In this document: piece after piece, positions 15,997 through 24,199 of the stretch
Layout of the letters: each line of letters opens with the position of its first letter
How positions within the stretch are numbered: the first letter of the stretch is position 1
From: VXOI01 sp965261945
GTDB lineage: Bacteria > Chloroflexota > Dehalococcoidia > Lucifugimonadales > UBA3495
NCBI GenBank assembly: GCA_965261945.1
Contig: CBDHEF010000002.1
Span: 744,001 to 808,000, forward strand
DNA: 64,000 nt
Direction of reading: 5' to 3'
The notes under the pieces: generated by a model
The model's input: the letters and a program-made list of their open reading frames with translations, nothing else
The model's database searches: none
What the model was told of the DNA's origin: nothing
Position numbers and translations under genes: made by a program

Positions 15997-16176
15997 AACT
16001 AAAGCCAAGGTGAAATGCGCATTTATGCCAGGTAGCGTTTCATTGCAGGTGGACTCGCCGGCGCACGGGCGGTCCATCTGGTAGGGGCGGGTTTCAAACC
16101 CGCCCCTACGGTCGAGGCGCGAACCCTGACTGCGAATGGCTGTCCGCAAAATGTACATCCCACATTGGCTTTGGTT
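15997..16176 (+). mobile_element. 180-bp MITE, copy 1
   Basis: This is a non-coding element with imperfect terminal inverted repeats (AACTAAAGCCAAGGTG at the left, GGCTTTGGTT at the right) flanked by TA on both sides (15995-15996, 16177-16178). That duplication is typical of IS630/Tc1-mariner-driven MITEs. Its middle carries a near-perfect palindrome GTAGGGGCGGGTTT/AAACCCGCCCCTAC. An inverted copy of the same length lies at 37401-37580. The right-hand TA supplies part of the TAA stop of the neighbouring aldolase-like gene. Confidence 0.8.
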
Positions 16177-17276
16177 TAGTTGTGGCAGCCGCGGGCCTGG
16201 ATGTCCCACACCGCCTCGACCTTGCCGTTGCGCAGGCCGACGAAGCGGTCCCAACGGCTGACCATGGCGTCCTGCTGGGCCGGGATGAGCAGCACCTGGT
16301 CTCCCACCCGGAGGGAAGCGCCGTCGGTCAGCTTGAAGACTGAGTGATCGCCGTCCATTGACTCCACGGTCACTCCGGGGCGGCCGTCAACTTCCGGCAG
16401 GCCGCGCACCGTGCTGACGGCCCGCGCGCCCGCGTCTCCGATGGCCACTCCGGGCCTGGGGGCGCTGATTATGGTGGTCAGCACCTTGGCGGCGTAGCTG
16501 AACTCGGTCATATACCCATAATGGGTCTCCATCAGCAGGTAGCTGCCGCCCTGTACTTCGGTGACACCGGGAATCTCCCCCGCCACGTCGTAGCTCCAGG
16601 TCTCGCCGGTGGACACGACCTCCACGGGCAGGCCGGACTCCTCAATGGCGTCCCTCAGGTCTATGACGCCCTTGATGACCCGGTTGCCCTCAGTAACCCG
16701 GTCCTCCCGGTCGGGCATGGCGGAGATGACCTGGTGGCTCATGATGCCCCGGAAGCTGATTCCCGGAAGCGATGCAATATCGTGAGCCAGGGCCACGCCC
16801 TGCTGTATCTCCTGCACACCGCAACGCTTGAGGCCGGTCTCCAGTTCGATGACCACGCCGAGGTCGACGCCCTGAGCCTCTGCCTCCCGAGACAGGGCGC
16901 GAGCGTTGTCGGGGCTGTCGCAGGCGACCATCACCTCGGCCTGTCCCGCCAGGGAACAGAGGCGGCGTATCTTGAGGTCGCCCATCACCTCGCTGGTGAT
17001 GAAAACGCTGGGGACGCCACCATGGACCATGACCTCGGCCTCGGCCACCTTTGCGGCGCAGACCCCACCAATGGTCCCGCCCCGGCGGATCTGCCGCAGG
17101 GCGATGGCCGGGGTCTTATGGTTCTTGCTGTGGCCCCGCAGCTTGCTGGGCTTGTCCCGGTAGAAGTCGGCAATGACGTCCATGTTGTGGTCTAGGGCGT
17201 CCAGATCCAAAACCAGGCAGGGTGTGTCCAGTTCCGCCATCGGAGTTCCGGGCAGGGGTGTCTGGCTGTCAATCAT
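16176..17276 (-). CDS. D-threonine aldolase/alanine racemase-fold PLP protein (DSD1-like)
   Basis: This fold-III PLP enzyme type acts on D-hydroxyamino acids. The 366-residue protein has LDTPCLVLDLDALDHN at the start and LRGHSKNHKTPAIALRQ, where K51 is the expected PLP lysine (R-x-H-x-K pattern). The C-terminal DSD1 domain keeps GDQVLLIP but the usual metal-ligand motif (P-N-H-x-C) reads PAQQDAM, so the metal-dependent aldolase or dehydratase step is doubtful. A diverged paralogue lies just downstream of its start. The stop codon coincides with the MITE border, so the native C-terminus may have been altered by the insertion. Confidence 0.85.
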   Translation of the reverse strand: MIDSQTPLPGTPMAELDTPCLVLDLDALDHNMDVIADFYRDKPSKLRGHSKNHKTPAIALRQIRRGGTIGGVCAAKVAEAEVMVHGGVPSVFITSEVMGDLKIRRLCSLAGQAEVMVACDSPDNARALSREAEAQGVDLGVVIELETGLKRCGVQEIQQGVALAHDIASLPGISFRGIMSHQVISAMPDREDRVTEGNRVIKGVIDLRDAIEESGLPVEVVSTGETWSYDVAGEIPGVTEVQGGSYLLMETHYGYMTEFSYAAKVLTTIISAPRPGVAIGDAGARAVSTVRGLPEVDGRPGVTVESMDGDHSVFKLTDGASLRVGDQVLLIPAQQDAMVSRWDRFVGLRNGKVEAVWDIQARGCHN

Positions 17277-17297
17277 TTTCTCGTTGCTCCATTCAGT

Positions 17298-17349
17298 CCC
17301 CTCTCCCTTGCGGGAGAGGTTCAGGGTGAGGGTGTTCAGGGTGAGGGTG
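17298..17349. repeat. Dispersed CCCTCTCCC...GGGAGAGG repeat, copy between the two aldolase-like genes
   Basis: A palindromic core CCTCTCCCTTGCGGGAGAGG is followed by two tandem copies of TTCAGGGTGAGGGTG. It is the same family as the copies at 35484, 41333, 45123, 47291, 51068 and 56095. Confidence 0.6.
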
Positions 17350-17372
17350 TACGGTTGAAAGGAGTATCCCTG

Positions 17373-18479
17373 CTACGCGAACCGTCCGCGAGCCGAGAGG
17401 GGCCAGTAGCCCTCCAGCCTTCCGTCCCGCACCGCGCGGATGTAGTCGTACTGGTTGACGCAGGCAGCCAGTTCCCACGGAGCCAGGCGAGCCTTTTCAC
17501 CCGGTGGCAGGGCACCCTCGGACCCGGTTTCCAGCTCCACCACCCCGTGCTCGGCGCTGAACCGGGCGGCTGTCCCGCCGTCGACGCCCTGGAGCACCGG
17601 GCGGCCGTGGTCCGGGCCGGTGGCCTTGTGCCCCGCGTCCAGTACGGCCATTCCTGCAACCGGATGGCTGATGACGGTGGCCAGCACCGTCGCCGCCAGC
17701 GACAGTTCCGGCAGGTATGCCTGTAGGCGCACGTCCATCAGGGGATAGCGTCCGGCCCGAACCTCGGTGATTCCCGGCAGATCGCCAACCGCCGTGTGGC
17801 AGTGGGCCCCGCCGACGCTAACCTCCGGCACAGACAGGCCCGCGCTTTCCATCAGGTCTTTGGCCTCAATGGCGGTTTGCAGCCTCTCGCGCGTCTGAAG
17901 GGCGTGGGACTGAGGGTCGTCGCCCTGCGGGCCCGGTACGGTTGCCATGATGCCCCGGAAGCTGAGTCCGTCGGCGTCGCTCACCGCACGGGCGAGGGCG
18001 ACCACATCGGCATCGGGAGAGACGCCGCAACGGCCCATGCCCGCTTCGATTTCCACCAGCACTCCCAACTCCACCCCGGCGGCTACGGCGGCTTGAGACA
18101 GGCGTTCCACGTTGGCGGCGCTGTCCACCGCGACGCTGACTTTGGCCTGCAACGCCAGGGCGCACAGGCGGCGTATCTTAACCGCCGTCACCACCTGGTT
18201 GGCCACGAGAATGTCGTCGAATCCGGCAGAGGCGAACACCTCTGCCTCCCCCACGGTGGTGGCTGCAATACCACGGCTGTTTGGGGCAGACAACTGGCGG
18301 CGGGCCACCTGTGGGCTGAGGTGGCTGGTCACCACCGGGCGCGCCGTTACCGGCGTCCCGGCGAAATAGCCGTGGTAGGTCAGAATGTTTCGCTCCATCA
18401 AATCCAGGTCGACCACCAGCGCGGGGGTATCCAGATCCTCAACGGGCGTGCCGGCAGGCTGGAAAATTGGGCGTTCCAT
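17373..18479 (-). CDS. D-threonine aldolase-fold paralogue lacking the PLP lysine
   Basis: The 368-residue protein aligns along its length with the neighbouring 16176-17276 gene (PAGTPVEDLDTPALVVDLDL; VKIRRLCALALQAKVSVAVDS; LGVLVEIEAGMGRCGV). At the cofactor site it reads ARPVVTSHLSPQVARRQL: the residue aligned with the paralogue's K51 is T51 and the preceding His is Val49. The C-terminal metal motif is also absent (LAPWELAACVN). It is therefore probably not a PLP aldolase and may be a non-catalytic partner or have a new activity. I start at ATG 18479 (MERPIFQPAG), which gives colinear N-termini for the two proteins. Confidence 0.8.
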   Translation of the reverse strand: MERPIFQPAGTPVEDLDTPALVVDLDLMERNILTYHGYFAGTPVTARPVVTSHLSPQVARRQLSAPNSRGIAATTVGEAEVFASAGFDDILVANQVVTAVKIRRLCALALQAKVSVAVDSAANVERLSQAAVAAGVELGVLVEIEAGMGRCGVSPDADVVALARAVSDADGLSFRGIMATVPGPQGDDPQSHALQTRERLQTAIEAKDLMESAGLSVPEVSVGGAHCHTAVGDLPGITEVRAGRYPLMDVRLQAYLPELSLAATVLATVISHPVAGMAVLDAGHKATGPDHGRPVLQGVDGGTAARFSAEHGVVELETGSEGALPPGEKARLAPWELAACVNQYDYIRAVRDGRLEGYWPLSARGRFA

Positions 18480-18580
18480 CAGGCAATTGCTCCAATATCT
18501 GAATTGCCAGCAGAATACCACAAAGACGAGCGAGTGAGGCCCCGGTTGCAATTGGCTGTGGGCGATGCCACAATCCCGCC

Positions 18581-19837
18581 ATGTCTGGATTGCTGGAAGG
18601 GGTCAGGGTGCTTGACCTGACCCATTACATTGCAGGTACCTACTGCACCCGACTGATGGCCGGGCTGGGCGCCGACGTGGTGAAAATTGAACGTCCGCCT
18701 GTCGGGGACCCGGTCCGTCGGCTGGGACCATTCTCATCACGCCCCGGCGTGGCTCGGGACTATGGCGATGCCGGGCCAATCGAGGACGGGGCCTGGCATC
18801 TTTACCTCAACGCGGGAAAGCGGAGCGCGGGACTGGACCTCAAGACCACTCAGGGACGAATGCTGGCGCTGGAATTGGCGGGGCAGGCCGATATCCTGGT
18901 CGAGAACTTCGCGCCAGGCACGCTGGACCGGCTGGGGCTGGGCCACGAGGAGTTGCGAAGCGTTAATCCGGCGCTGGTGGTGACGTCCATCAGCAACTTC
19001 GGGCAGACAGGCCCATACCGGGACTGGCGCGGCACTGAGGCGAATCTGTACGCCATGGGCGGGTTGATGAACATCACCGGCGAGCCGGACCAGGAGCCGC
19101 TGAAAGAAGGAGCGCCCCTGGCCCAACTGGGGGCAGGACAGAACGCCTTCGCCGCCACCATGGCCGCCCTGATGTTCGCCGAGGAGACCGGCGAGGGGCA
19201 GCAGATCGACTTGTCCATCGCCGAGTATGCCACCAACATTCTGGAAAACGCCCTGATGCAGTACAGCTACTCCGGCCAGGAATACACCCGCGTCGGAAAC
19301 CGGGGCTACGGCCGGGCGGCCTGGGGCATCTATCCTTGCCAGGACGGGAACGTGGGCATCATAGCCGGCCCCGATCACCGCTGGCCCGAGGTCGCCCGCA
19401 TCATGGAGCGCGAGGAGTTGGCCGCCCCCCGTTTCGCCTCGAGGCGCGGACGGCAGGAAAATGCCGACGAAATAGACGCCCTGATGTTGCCTTGGCTCAT
19501 AGACCACGACAAGGTTGACATCTTCAAGGCGGGTCAGGACAGTGGTCTCGGATTCAGTTTCGTGGCCACGATGCAGGACATTCTGGAGATGGAGCAACTG
19601 CTCGCCCGCGATTACTTCGTGGGGCTGGAGCATCCGGTGGCCGGAAAACTGACCTATGCCGGCGCGCCCATCGCCTGCGAGTCGGGCGCCGATGCCTGGG
19701 TGTTCCGCCGCGCTCCGCTCTTCGGCGAGCACACCGCAGCGGCCCTGTCGGACTGGCTGGGCTGCGCCACCGCGCGGCTGGAAGAGCTTGCCGCGTCCGG
19801 GGTCATATCCGGGAACATTGCGGCAACCGAGGGTTAG
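18581..19837 (+). CDS. CaiB/BaiF family CoA-transferase (type III)
   Basis: It transfers CoA between carboxylic acids in cytosolic catabolism. The 418-residue protein begins with the family signature LEGVRVLDLTHYIAGTYCTR..LGADVVKIERPPVGDPVR and contains LDLKTTQGR and VENFAPGTLDRLGLG, the latter near the catalytic Asp region. Length is typical. It shares a divergent 101-base promoter region with the lysine-less aldolase-like gene and is 6 bases from a second CoA-transferase. The two, with the enoyl-CoA hydratase behind them, look like one acyl-CoA catabolic operon; the substrate is unknown. Confidence 0.92.
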   Translation: MSGLLEGVRVLDLTHYIAGTYCTRLMAGLGADVVKIERPPVGDPVRRLGPFSSRPGVARDYGDAGPIEDGAWHLYLNAGKRSAGLDLKTTQGRMLALELAGQADILVENFAPGTLDRLGLGHEELRSVNPALVVTSISNFGQTGPYRDWRGTEANLYAMGGLMNITGEPDQEPLKEGAPLAQLGAGQNAFAATMAALMFAEETGEGQQIDLSIAEYATNILENALMQYSYSGQEYTRVGNRGYGRAAWGIYPCQDGNVGIIAGPDHRWPEVARIMEREELAAPRFASRRGRQENADEIDALMLPWLIDHDKVDIFKAGQDSGLGFSFVATMQDILEMEQLLARDYFVGLEHPVAGKLTYAGAPIACESGADAWVFRRAPLFGEHTAAALSDWLGCATARLEELAASGVISGNIAATEG

Positions 19838-19843
19838 CTCAAG

Positions 19844-21124
19844 TTGACATCGACCACAAAACAACCCCTGAAGAACTACCGGGTACTTGACCTCTCCCGC
19901 ATCTGGGCTGGCCCATACTGCACCAAGCTGATGGCCGACCTGGGCGCCGAGATTATCAAGATGGAGTCGCTCAGCGTGTACGACTCCCACCGCGGGCCGG
20001 TCAGCCCGGCGCGGGGCATCGCCGCCTACCCCGACGGCGAGCCGGGCGAGGAGCCTTGGAACCGTAACGGCTGGTTCAACTGCCTGCACATGTCCAAGTA
20101 TGGCATCACCCTGGAGTTAACCAGCGACGAGGGCCGCCGCGTTTTCGAGCGGCTGGTGTCCATCAGCGACGTGCTGATCGAAAACTTCCGGCAGGGCAGC
20201 CTGGAGCGGTTGGGTTACGACTATGCCACCCTGCGGAAGCGCCGCCCGGATCTGATCTACGTCTCGATGCCCGCTTTCGGCAACACCGGCCCGTGGAAGG
20301 GCTATCTCGGCTACGGCATCGGCCAGGAGCAACTATCCGGCATGGCCCACCTGACCGGCTACCCGGACGACGGGCCGATGAAGTCTGGCATCAACCACGG
20401 CGACCCGATAACCGGCTCCCATGCCGCCGGGGTGCTGCTGGCCGCCCTGCGCCGCCGCCGCCGCACCGGGAAAGGAATGTACATAGACGTTTCCCAGCAG
20501 GAATCATCGGTGGCATTCATGGGCGCCGAGCTGCTGGCCTACCAGATGACCGGCCAGGAGCCGGAGCGCATCGGCAACCGCTCCCGCTGGTACGCGCCCT
20601 GCAACGCCTACCCGTGCGCCGGGGAAGACCGTTGGATCACCATCGCCGCCACCAGTGATAGTGAATGGGCGGCCCTGGTATCGGCTATTGATGCCCCCGG
20701 ACTGGCAGACGACGCCCGGTTCGCAACGGCGGAGGCCCGGTTGGCGCACCAGGACGAGCTGGACACGGTCATCGCCGGGTGGACTCGCGGGCAGGACGCC
20801 TTCGCCCTGGCCGAGCATTTGCAGGCGGCGGGCATTCCCGCCGGGCCGGTGCTGCGCGGCCCCGACCTGCTGGAAGACCCGCACTACCGGGAGCGGGGCA
20901 CTTTCGTAACCGTTGACCATCCCCAGGTCGGCCCCAAGCGGCATCCCGGCCTGCCGTGGAAGATGAGCGCCACGCCCGGAGAAGTGCGCTGGCCGTCGCC
21001 CACCCTGGGCCAGCACAACCGCGAGGTTTACGGCGAACTGCTGGGACTCACCGGCGAGGAAATAGACGCCCTGGAGTCCGGCGGCGTCATCGGAACCAAG
21101 CCCACAGGGTCCAGGATTATCTGA
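19844..21124 (+). CDS. CaiB/BaiF family CoA-transferase (second copy)
   Basis: The start is TTG at 19844 (TSTTKQPLKNYRVLDLSRIW). The 426-residue protein has GPYCTKLMADLGAEIIKMES, then LTSDEGRRVFERLVSISDV and IENFRQGSLERLGYDY, and ends with GLTGEEIDALESGGVIGTKP. It is only moderately similar to the preceding CoA-transferase, so the pair is not a recent duplication; two type III transferases side by side may form a heteromer or act on consecutive intermediates. The hydratase start lies 14 bases after the stop. Confidence 0.92.
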   Translation: MTSTTKQPLKNYRVLDLSRIWAGPYCTKLMADLGAEIIKMESLSVYDSHRGPVSPARGIAAYPDGEPGEEPWNRNGWFNCLHMSKYGITLELTSDEGRRVFERLVSISDVLIENFRQGSLERLGYDYATLRKRRPDLIYVSMPAFGNTGPWKGYLGYGIGQEQLSGMAHLTGYPDDGPMKSGINHGDPITGSHAAGVLLAALRRRRRTGKGMYIDVSQQESSVAFMGAELLAYQMTGQEPERIGNRSRWYAPCNAYPCAGEDRWITIAATSDSEWAALVSAIDAPGLADDARFATAEARLAHQDELDTVIAGWTRGQDAFALAEHLQAAGIPAGPVLRGPDLLEDPHYRERGTFVTVDHPQVGPKRHPGLPWKMSATPGEVRWPSPTLGQHNREVYGELLGLTGEEIDALESGGVIGTKPTGSRII

Positions 21125-21138
21125 TTGGAGGACCGGAG

Positions 21139-21903
21139 TTGTCCGAGAAAGAAGTCATCTACCAAGTGAAGGAAGGCATCGCCTGCATCACGTTGAACCG
21201 GCCGGAGAAGCTGAACGCCATCAACCCGGAGATGCGGGAGCTGCTGTGGGACGCCTTCCAGGACGTGCGAAACAACGATGAAGTGCGTTGCGCCATCGTG
21301 ACGGGCCAGGGACGGGCTTTCTCCACCGGGCACGACCTGGTGGCAATGGCCAGCGCCCGGGCCAACGAGGGCCCCACCACCGGCGACCTTTATGTCGAGC
21401 AGTCCAAAATCTGGAAGCCCATCATCGCCGCCATCAACGGCGTCTGTCTGGCTCAGGGGTGCGGCATAGCACTGGGCAGCGACATCCGCATCGCGTCCAC
21501 CGAGGCCCAGTTCGGCTGGCCCCAGGCCAAGCGGGGCATATCGTCGGTCAGCGGCCCTGCCCTGCTGTCGCAGGTAGTGCCGCGCAACATCGCCTTCGAG
21601 TTCCTCTTTACAGGGGATTTTGTAGACGCGCAGAAGGCCCTGGATCTGATGCTGGTCAACTATGTAGTCGCTCCCGAAGATGTGATGCCCCGTGCCGAGG
21701 AGATGGCCCGCAAGATAACGGCCAACGCCCCCCTGTCCCTTGCCGCCATCAAGGAGGCGTCCATCAAGGGCAGCGAAATGGGCCTGGAGGAGCGTGTTGC
21801 CTTCGCCCAGAAGAAGCGCGACGAGGTGCTGCAAAGCGAAGATGCCAAGGAGGGGGTCAAGGCATTCGCTGAAAAGCGCGCGCCCGTGTGGCGGGGCCGG
21901 TAG
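21139..21903 (+). CDS. Enoyl-CoA hydratase/isomerase family protein
   Basis: A crotonase-fold enzyme, probably hydrating 2-enoyl-CoA thioesters. I use the TTG at 21139 with GGAGG at 21127-21131. The 254 residues contain the crotonase pattern ITLNRPEKLNAINPEM, the oxyanion-hole stretch GRAFSTGHDL, and GVCLAQGCGIALGSDIRIAS, then FGWPQAKRGISSVSGPALLSQ. The second catalytic Glu position of hydratases reads ...GISSVSG, so the exact reaction is unclear. It ends the CoA-transferase operon. Confidence 0.9.
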   Translation: MSEKEVIYQVKEGIACITLNRPEKLNAINPEMRELLWDAFQDVRNNDEVRCAIVTGQGRAFSTGHDLVAMASARANEGPTTGDLYVEQSKIWKPIIAAINGVCLAQGCGIALGSDIRIASTEAQFGWPQAKRGISSVSGPALLSQVVPRNIAFEFLFTGDFVDAQKALDLMLVNYVVAPEDVMPRAEEMARKITANAPLSLAAIKEASIKGSEMGLEERVAFAQKKRDEVLQSEDAKEGVKAFAEKRAPVWRGR

Positions 21904-21924
21904 CCACTGAAATACCTGCCAGAC

Positions 21925-21978
21925 TTTCAATTGTCCGGTACAAAAATTTCAATTGTCCGGCCATAAGTTTTCAATTGG
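21925..21978. repeat. Three spaced copies of TTTCAATTG(TCCGG)
   Basis: TTTCAATTGTCCGG occurs at 21925-21938 and 21947-21960, with a partial copy TTTCAATTGGAC at 21969, on a 22-base period. Spaced internal repeats of this kind are typical of the ends of DDE-type transposons (IS21-like), so this may be an orphan end left beside the restriction-modification genes. The rest of 21904-22101 shows nothing recognisable. Confidence 0.5.
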
Positions 21979-22101
21979 ACGCCGGTCTAAAGGCGCATTA
22001 GGAAAGCTTCCAGGCTGTTGCCAAGAAGCGTACCCTGTTCTGCAAGGGCCACAAGCGGCCCCTGCAATCGACAACGAAAACTCCTTTACGGACTAACGTC
22101 T

Positions 22102-23049
22102 ATGAGCGAGATATTGCCGCATCAAATATCAGCCGGCAACTCCGGGGTTTATGGAGGCGACTGCCTCGCCCTGATCCCAGGGCTGCCGGACGCAAGCATT
22201 GACTTGGTAGTTACCAGCCCACCCTATTGGGGGCAACGTCAATCGCTGGGCAATGGAACGGAGGATGACCCCAGGGATTACCTCGATTTCCTGAAATCGG
22301 TGTTTGTTGCCATACTGCCAAAGCTGAAATGGAATGGCGTCGTATGGCTTAATTTGGGCGACGCATACAACACTCCGGTAAATTGGGGGCCTACAGATCA
22401 CAAATACAGTTCGCTGGGGGCAGACAAGAACGGTTTTTCTCCGGAAAATTCCGCCTACACCAAGCCGAGATTCAAGCGCAAGGCGTTTGTTGACAAGTCG
22501 GCTGGATGGTTGCAGTACGGCAATTTGCTAATGCTCCCGCAAAGGCTTTTAATTGCCCTTGCCGAAAGCGGATATGTCTATCGCGGCGAAGTAGTCTGGT
22601 CGAAGAAGAATGCGATGCCCGAAGGACGCTGCCGACGGCCTCACCGTAAACACGAATCCATTTTCCTGCTGGCAAAGCACGAGCAGCACGCTTTCCGCAC
22701 TACGCCGCCCGTGCCGAGCGTGTGGACATTCGCCAATGAAAACATCGCCGGGCTCCCCCATCGTTCCCGGTTTCCGGTGGAACTTCCTAAACGGTGCATT
22801 GAGGCGTATGGGCCAAGCGAGACCCAACTCGTAGTTCTGGATCCATTTTCAGGCTCCGGGTCTACGGGAATAGCTGCGGCGCAGTTGGGCTGCATATACA
22901 TAGGGTTTGAAATCGACTCTGACCAAGTTGTTGAGTCCAGGCGGCGATTGGCGAATTCCAGTTCCGGCCACAACCTTAGCTTTGACCAGCAAGACGTTGC
23001 CGGAGCGCATCAATCAGAAACCGGGCAAACCGGTCGTCTGGATTTGTGA
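22102..23049 (+). CDS. Site-specific DNA methyltransferase, beta class (N4-cytosine or N6-adenine)
   Basis: It methylates host DNA against the restriction enzyme encoded convergently. The 315-residue protein has the catalytic TSPPY (38-42) before the AdoMet-binding DPFSGSGSTGIAAAQLG (about 247-263), the order of beta-class enzymes. The TSPPYW form fits N4-cytosine or N6-adenine methylation; the target sequence cannot be read from the protein. I use the ATG at 22102 (MSEILPHQIS), since upstream residues are not family-like. GC is lower than in flanking metabolic genes, suggesting acquisition. Its 3' end overlaps the endonuclease gene by 36 bases tail-to-tail. Confidence 0.9.
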   Translation: MSEILPHQISAGNSGVYGGDCLALIPGLPDASIDLVVTSPPYWGQRQSLGNGTEDDPRDYLDFLKSVFVAILPKLKWNGVVWLNLGDAYNTPVNWGPTDHKYSSLGADKNGFSPENSAYTKPRFKRKAFVDKSAGWLQYGNLLMLPQRLLIALAESGYVYRGEVVWSKKNAMPEGRCRRPHRKHESIFLLAKHEQHAFRTTPPVPSVWTFANENIAGLPHRSRFPVELPKRCIEAYGPSETQLVVLDPFSGSGSTGIAAAQLGCIYIGFEIDSDQVVESRRRLANSSSGHNLSFDQQDVAGAHQSETGQTGRLDL

Positions 23050-24090
23050 AATCGCATACGGCAATTCGAGATGATGCCCTGCTATTTTCCGGTGTAGGTA
23101 TAGTATTCTTATTATAAGAAAAGCAAGCAGAAAAGTGCCCATGTTCCTCAAAGTCTCGGCGTTTGTCGCTAATGTCCCCCCAACTGCGCCAAATCCACCG
23201 CGATTAACTGGTCTTTCAGATGGGAAACTTTTGCAATCCATCGTCCAGAACACTGATATGTACCCGGCGTCAATTAAGGCTTGACTCATTGGCACGTCAT
23301 CGGTTCGCCTTTCCGCTATGCTCGCTTTAACGTGAATGATGCCAAGCAATCGTTCTGAATCTTGCGAACGATAAAGAATAAGGGCGTCGGCCTTGTCTGG
23401 TAGAATTCGAGAATCGTCGATTGTGCGAAGCAAACGGGATTTTTCGGCTTTGGAGCTTAATTTTATGGTTATTCCGCGTTCTTCCAAGAACGGGCCATAA
23501 TGATTTATCAACACCCGCTCCAAAGCCCAGCCGCCGGTACGTTTCCAGCTCTGCTCTAAATTGAGCCTGGCGCTGGTTGCTGGATGATTGACCCTGTCAC
23601 AATATGCCCGATTGATGAGAAATGTCCACAAGTCGGACGGATTAGCACCGGGCCACTTATGAACAGCCTCAAGAAAAGTTTGCGAAACCGCGTCTGCCTT
23701 CGCCCCGGATAAGCCAGACTTCAGTATGCCGAGTATTTCGTCATATTGCCCTCGAGTCGCGCCAAGCAACTTGTATTCCGCATCGAACCGGTCATATCTG
23801 AATCTGATGGCTAGACCATCCGCTTCTTCAACGGCTGTTATTCCGTTTGCTGTCGCCGGAGCTGATGCTTCGTCTGCGATACCTTCAAACAGCCTGTACG
23901 GGGGAACTTCGAGGGCCGATGCCAGATTAAGAATCGCTGAAAGGGACGGATTGCGCTCGCCTCGTTCGACACCGCCCATATACGACCTGTCCAGCTTGGC
24001 CTTGGACGCCAGAGCCTCCTGGCTAAGCCCCATCGTTTCCCGAAGGCGCCGGACATTACCGCCAAAGGTTTTCTTTCCTGAATCCTCCAT
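23014..24090 (-). CDS. XRE helix-turn-helix fused to a probable type II restriction endonuclease
   Basis: Residues about 10-65 are a clear XRE HTH (NVRRLRETMGLSQEALASKA, then GGVERGERNPSLSAILNLA). The C-terminal two-thirds (WKRTGGWALERVLINHYG; LPDKADALILYRSQDSERLLGIIHVKAS; FWTMDCKSF) resembles PD-(D/E)XK restriction enzymes of the BsaWI type, with D in KADALIL and K in IHVKAS; the usual acidic residue before the lysine is His. Fusion of a regulator to the nuclease would let the enzyme control its own gene, replacing a separate C protein. I prefer ATG 24090 over an upstream TTG at 24114. Nuclease identity is moderately sure, specificity unknown. Confidence 0.72.
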   Translation of the reverse strand: MEDSGKKTFGGNVRRLRETMGLSQEALASKAKLDRSYMGGVERGERNPSLSAILNLASALEVPPYRLFEGIADEASAPATANGITAVEEADGLAIRFRYDRFDAEYKLLGATRGQYDEILGILKSGLSGAKADAVSQTFLEAVHKWPGANPSDLWTFLINRAYCDRVNHPATSARLNLEQSWKRTGGWALERVLINHYGPFLEERGITIKLSSKAEKSRLLRTIDDSRILPDKADALILYRSQDSERLLGIIHVKASIAERRTDDVPMSQALIDAGYISVFWTMDCKSFPSERPVNRGGFGAVGGTLATNAETLRNMGTFLLAFLIIRILYLHRKIAGHHLELPYAISQIQTTGLPGF

Positions 24091-24199
24091 CGCACGAGAT
24101 TCTGTTATTCCCAATGCGGATAAGTCTACGGACTAATCGTACCATTGACTGACTTGGTAAAATATAACTGTTCAGACATCCCAATAGGGAGACTTCCTT

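Noticed and set aside
18737..20089. A 450-codon frame antisense across both CoA-transferases
   Set aside because: It spans the junction of two well-supported genes and contains only shadow-like composition.
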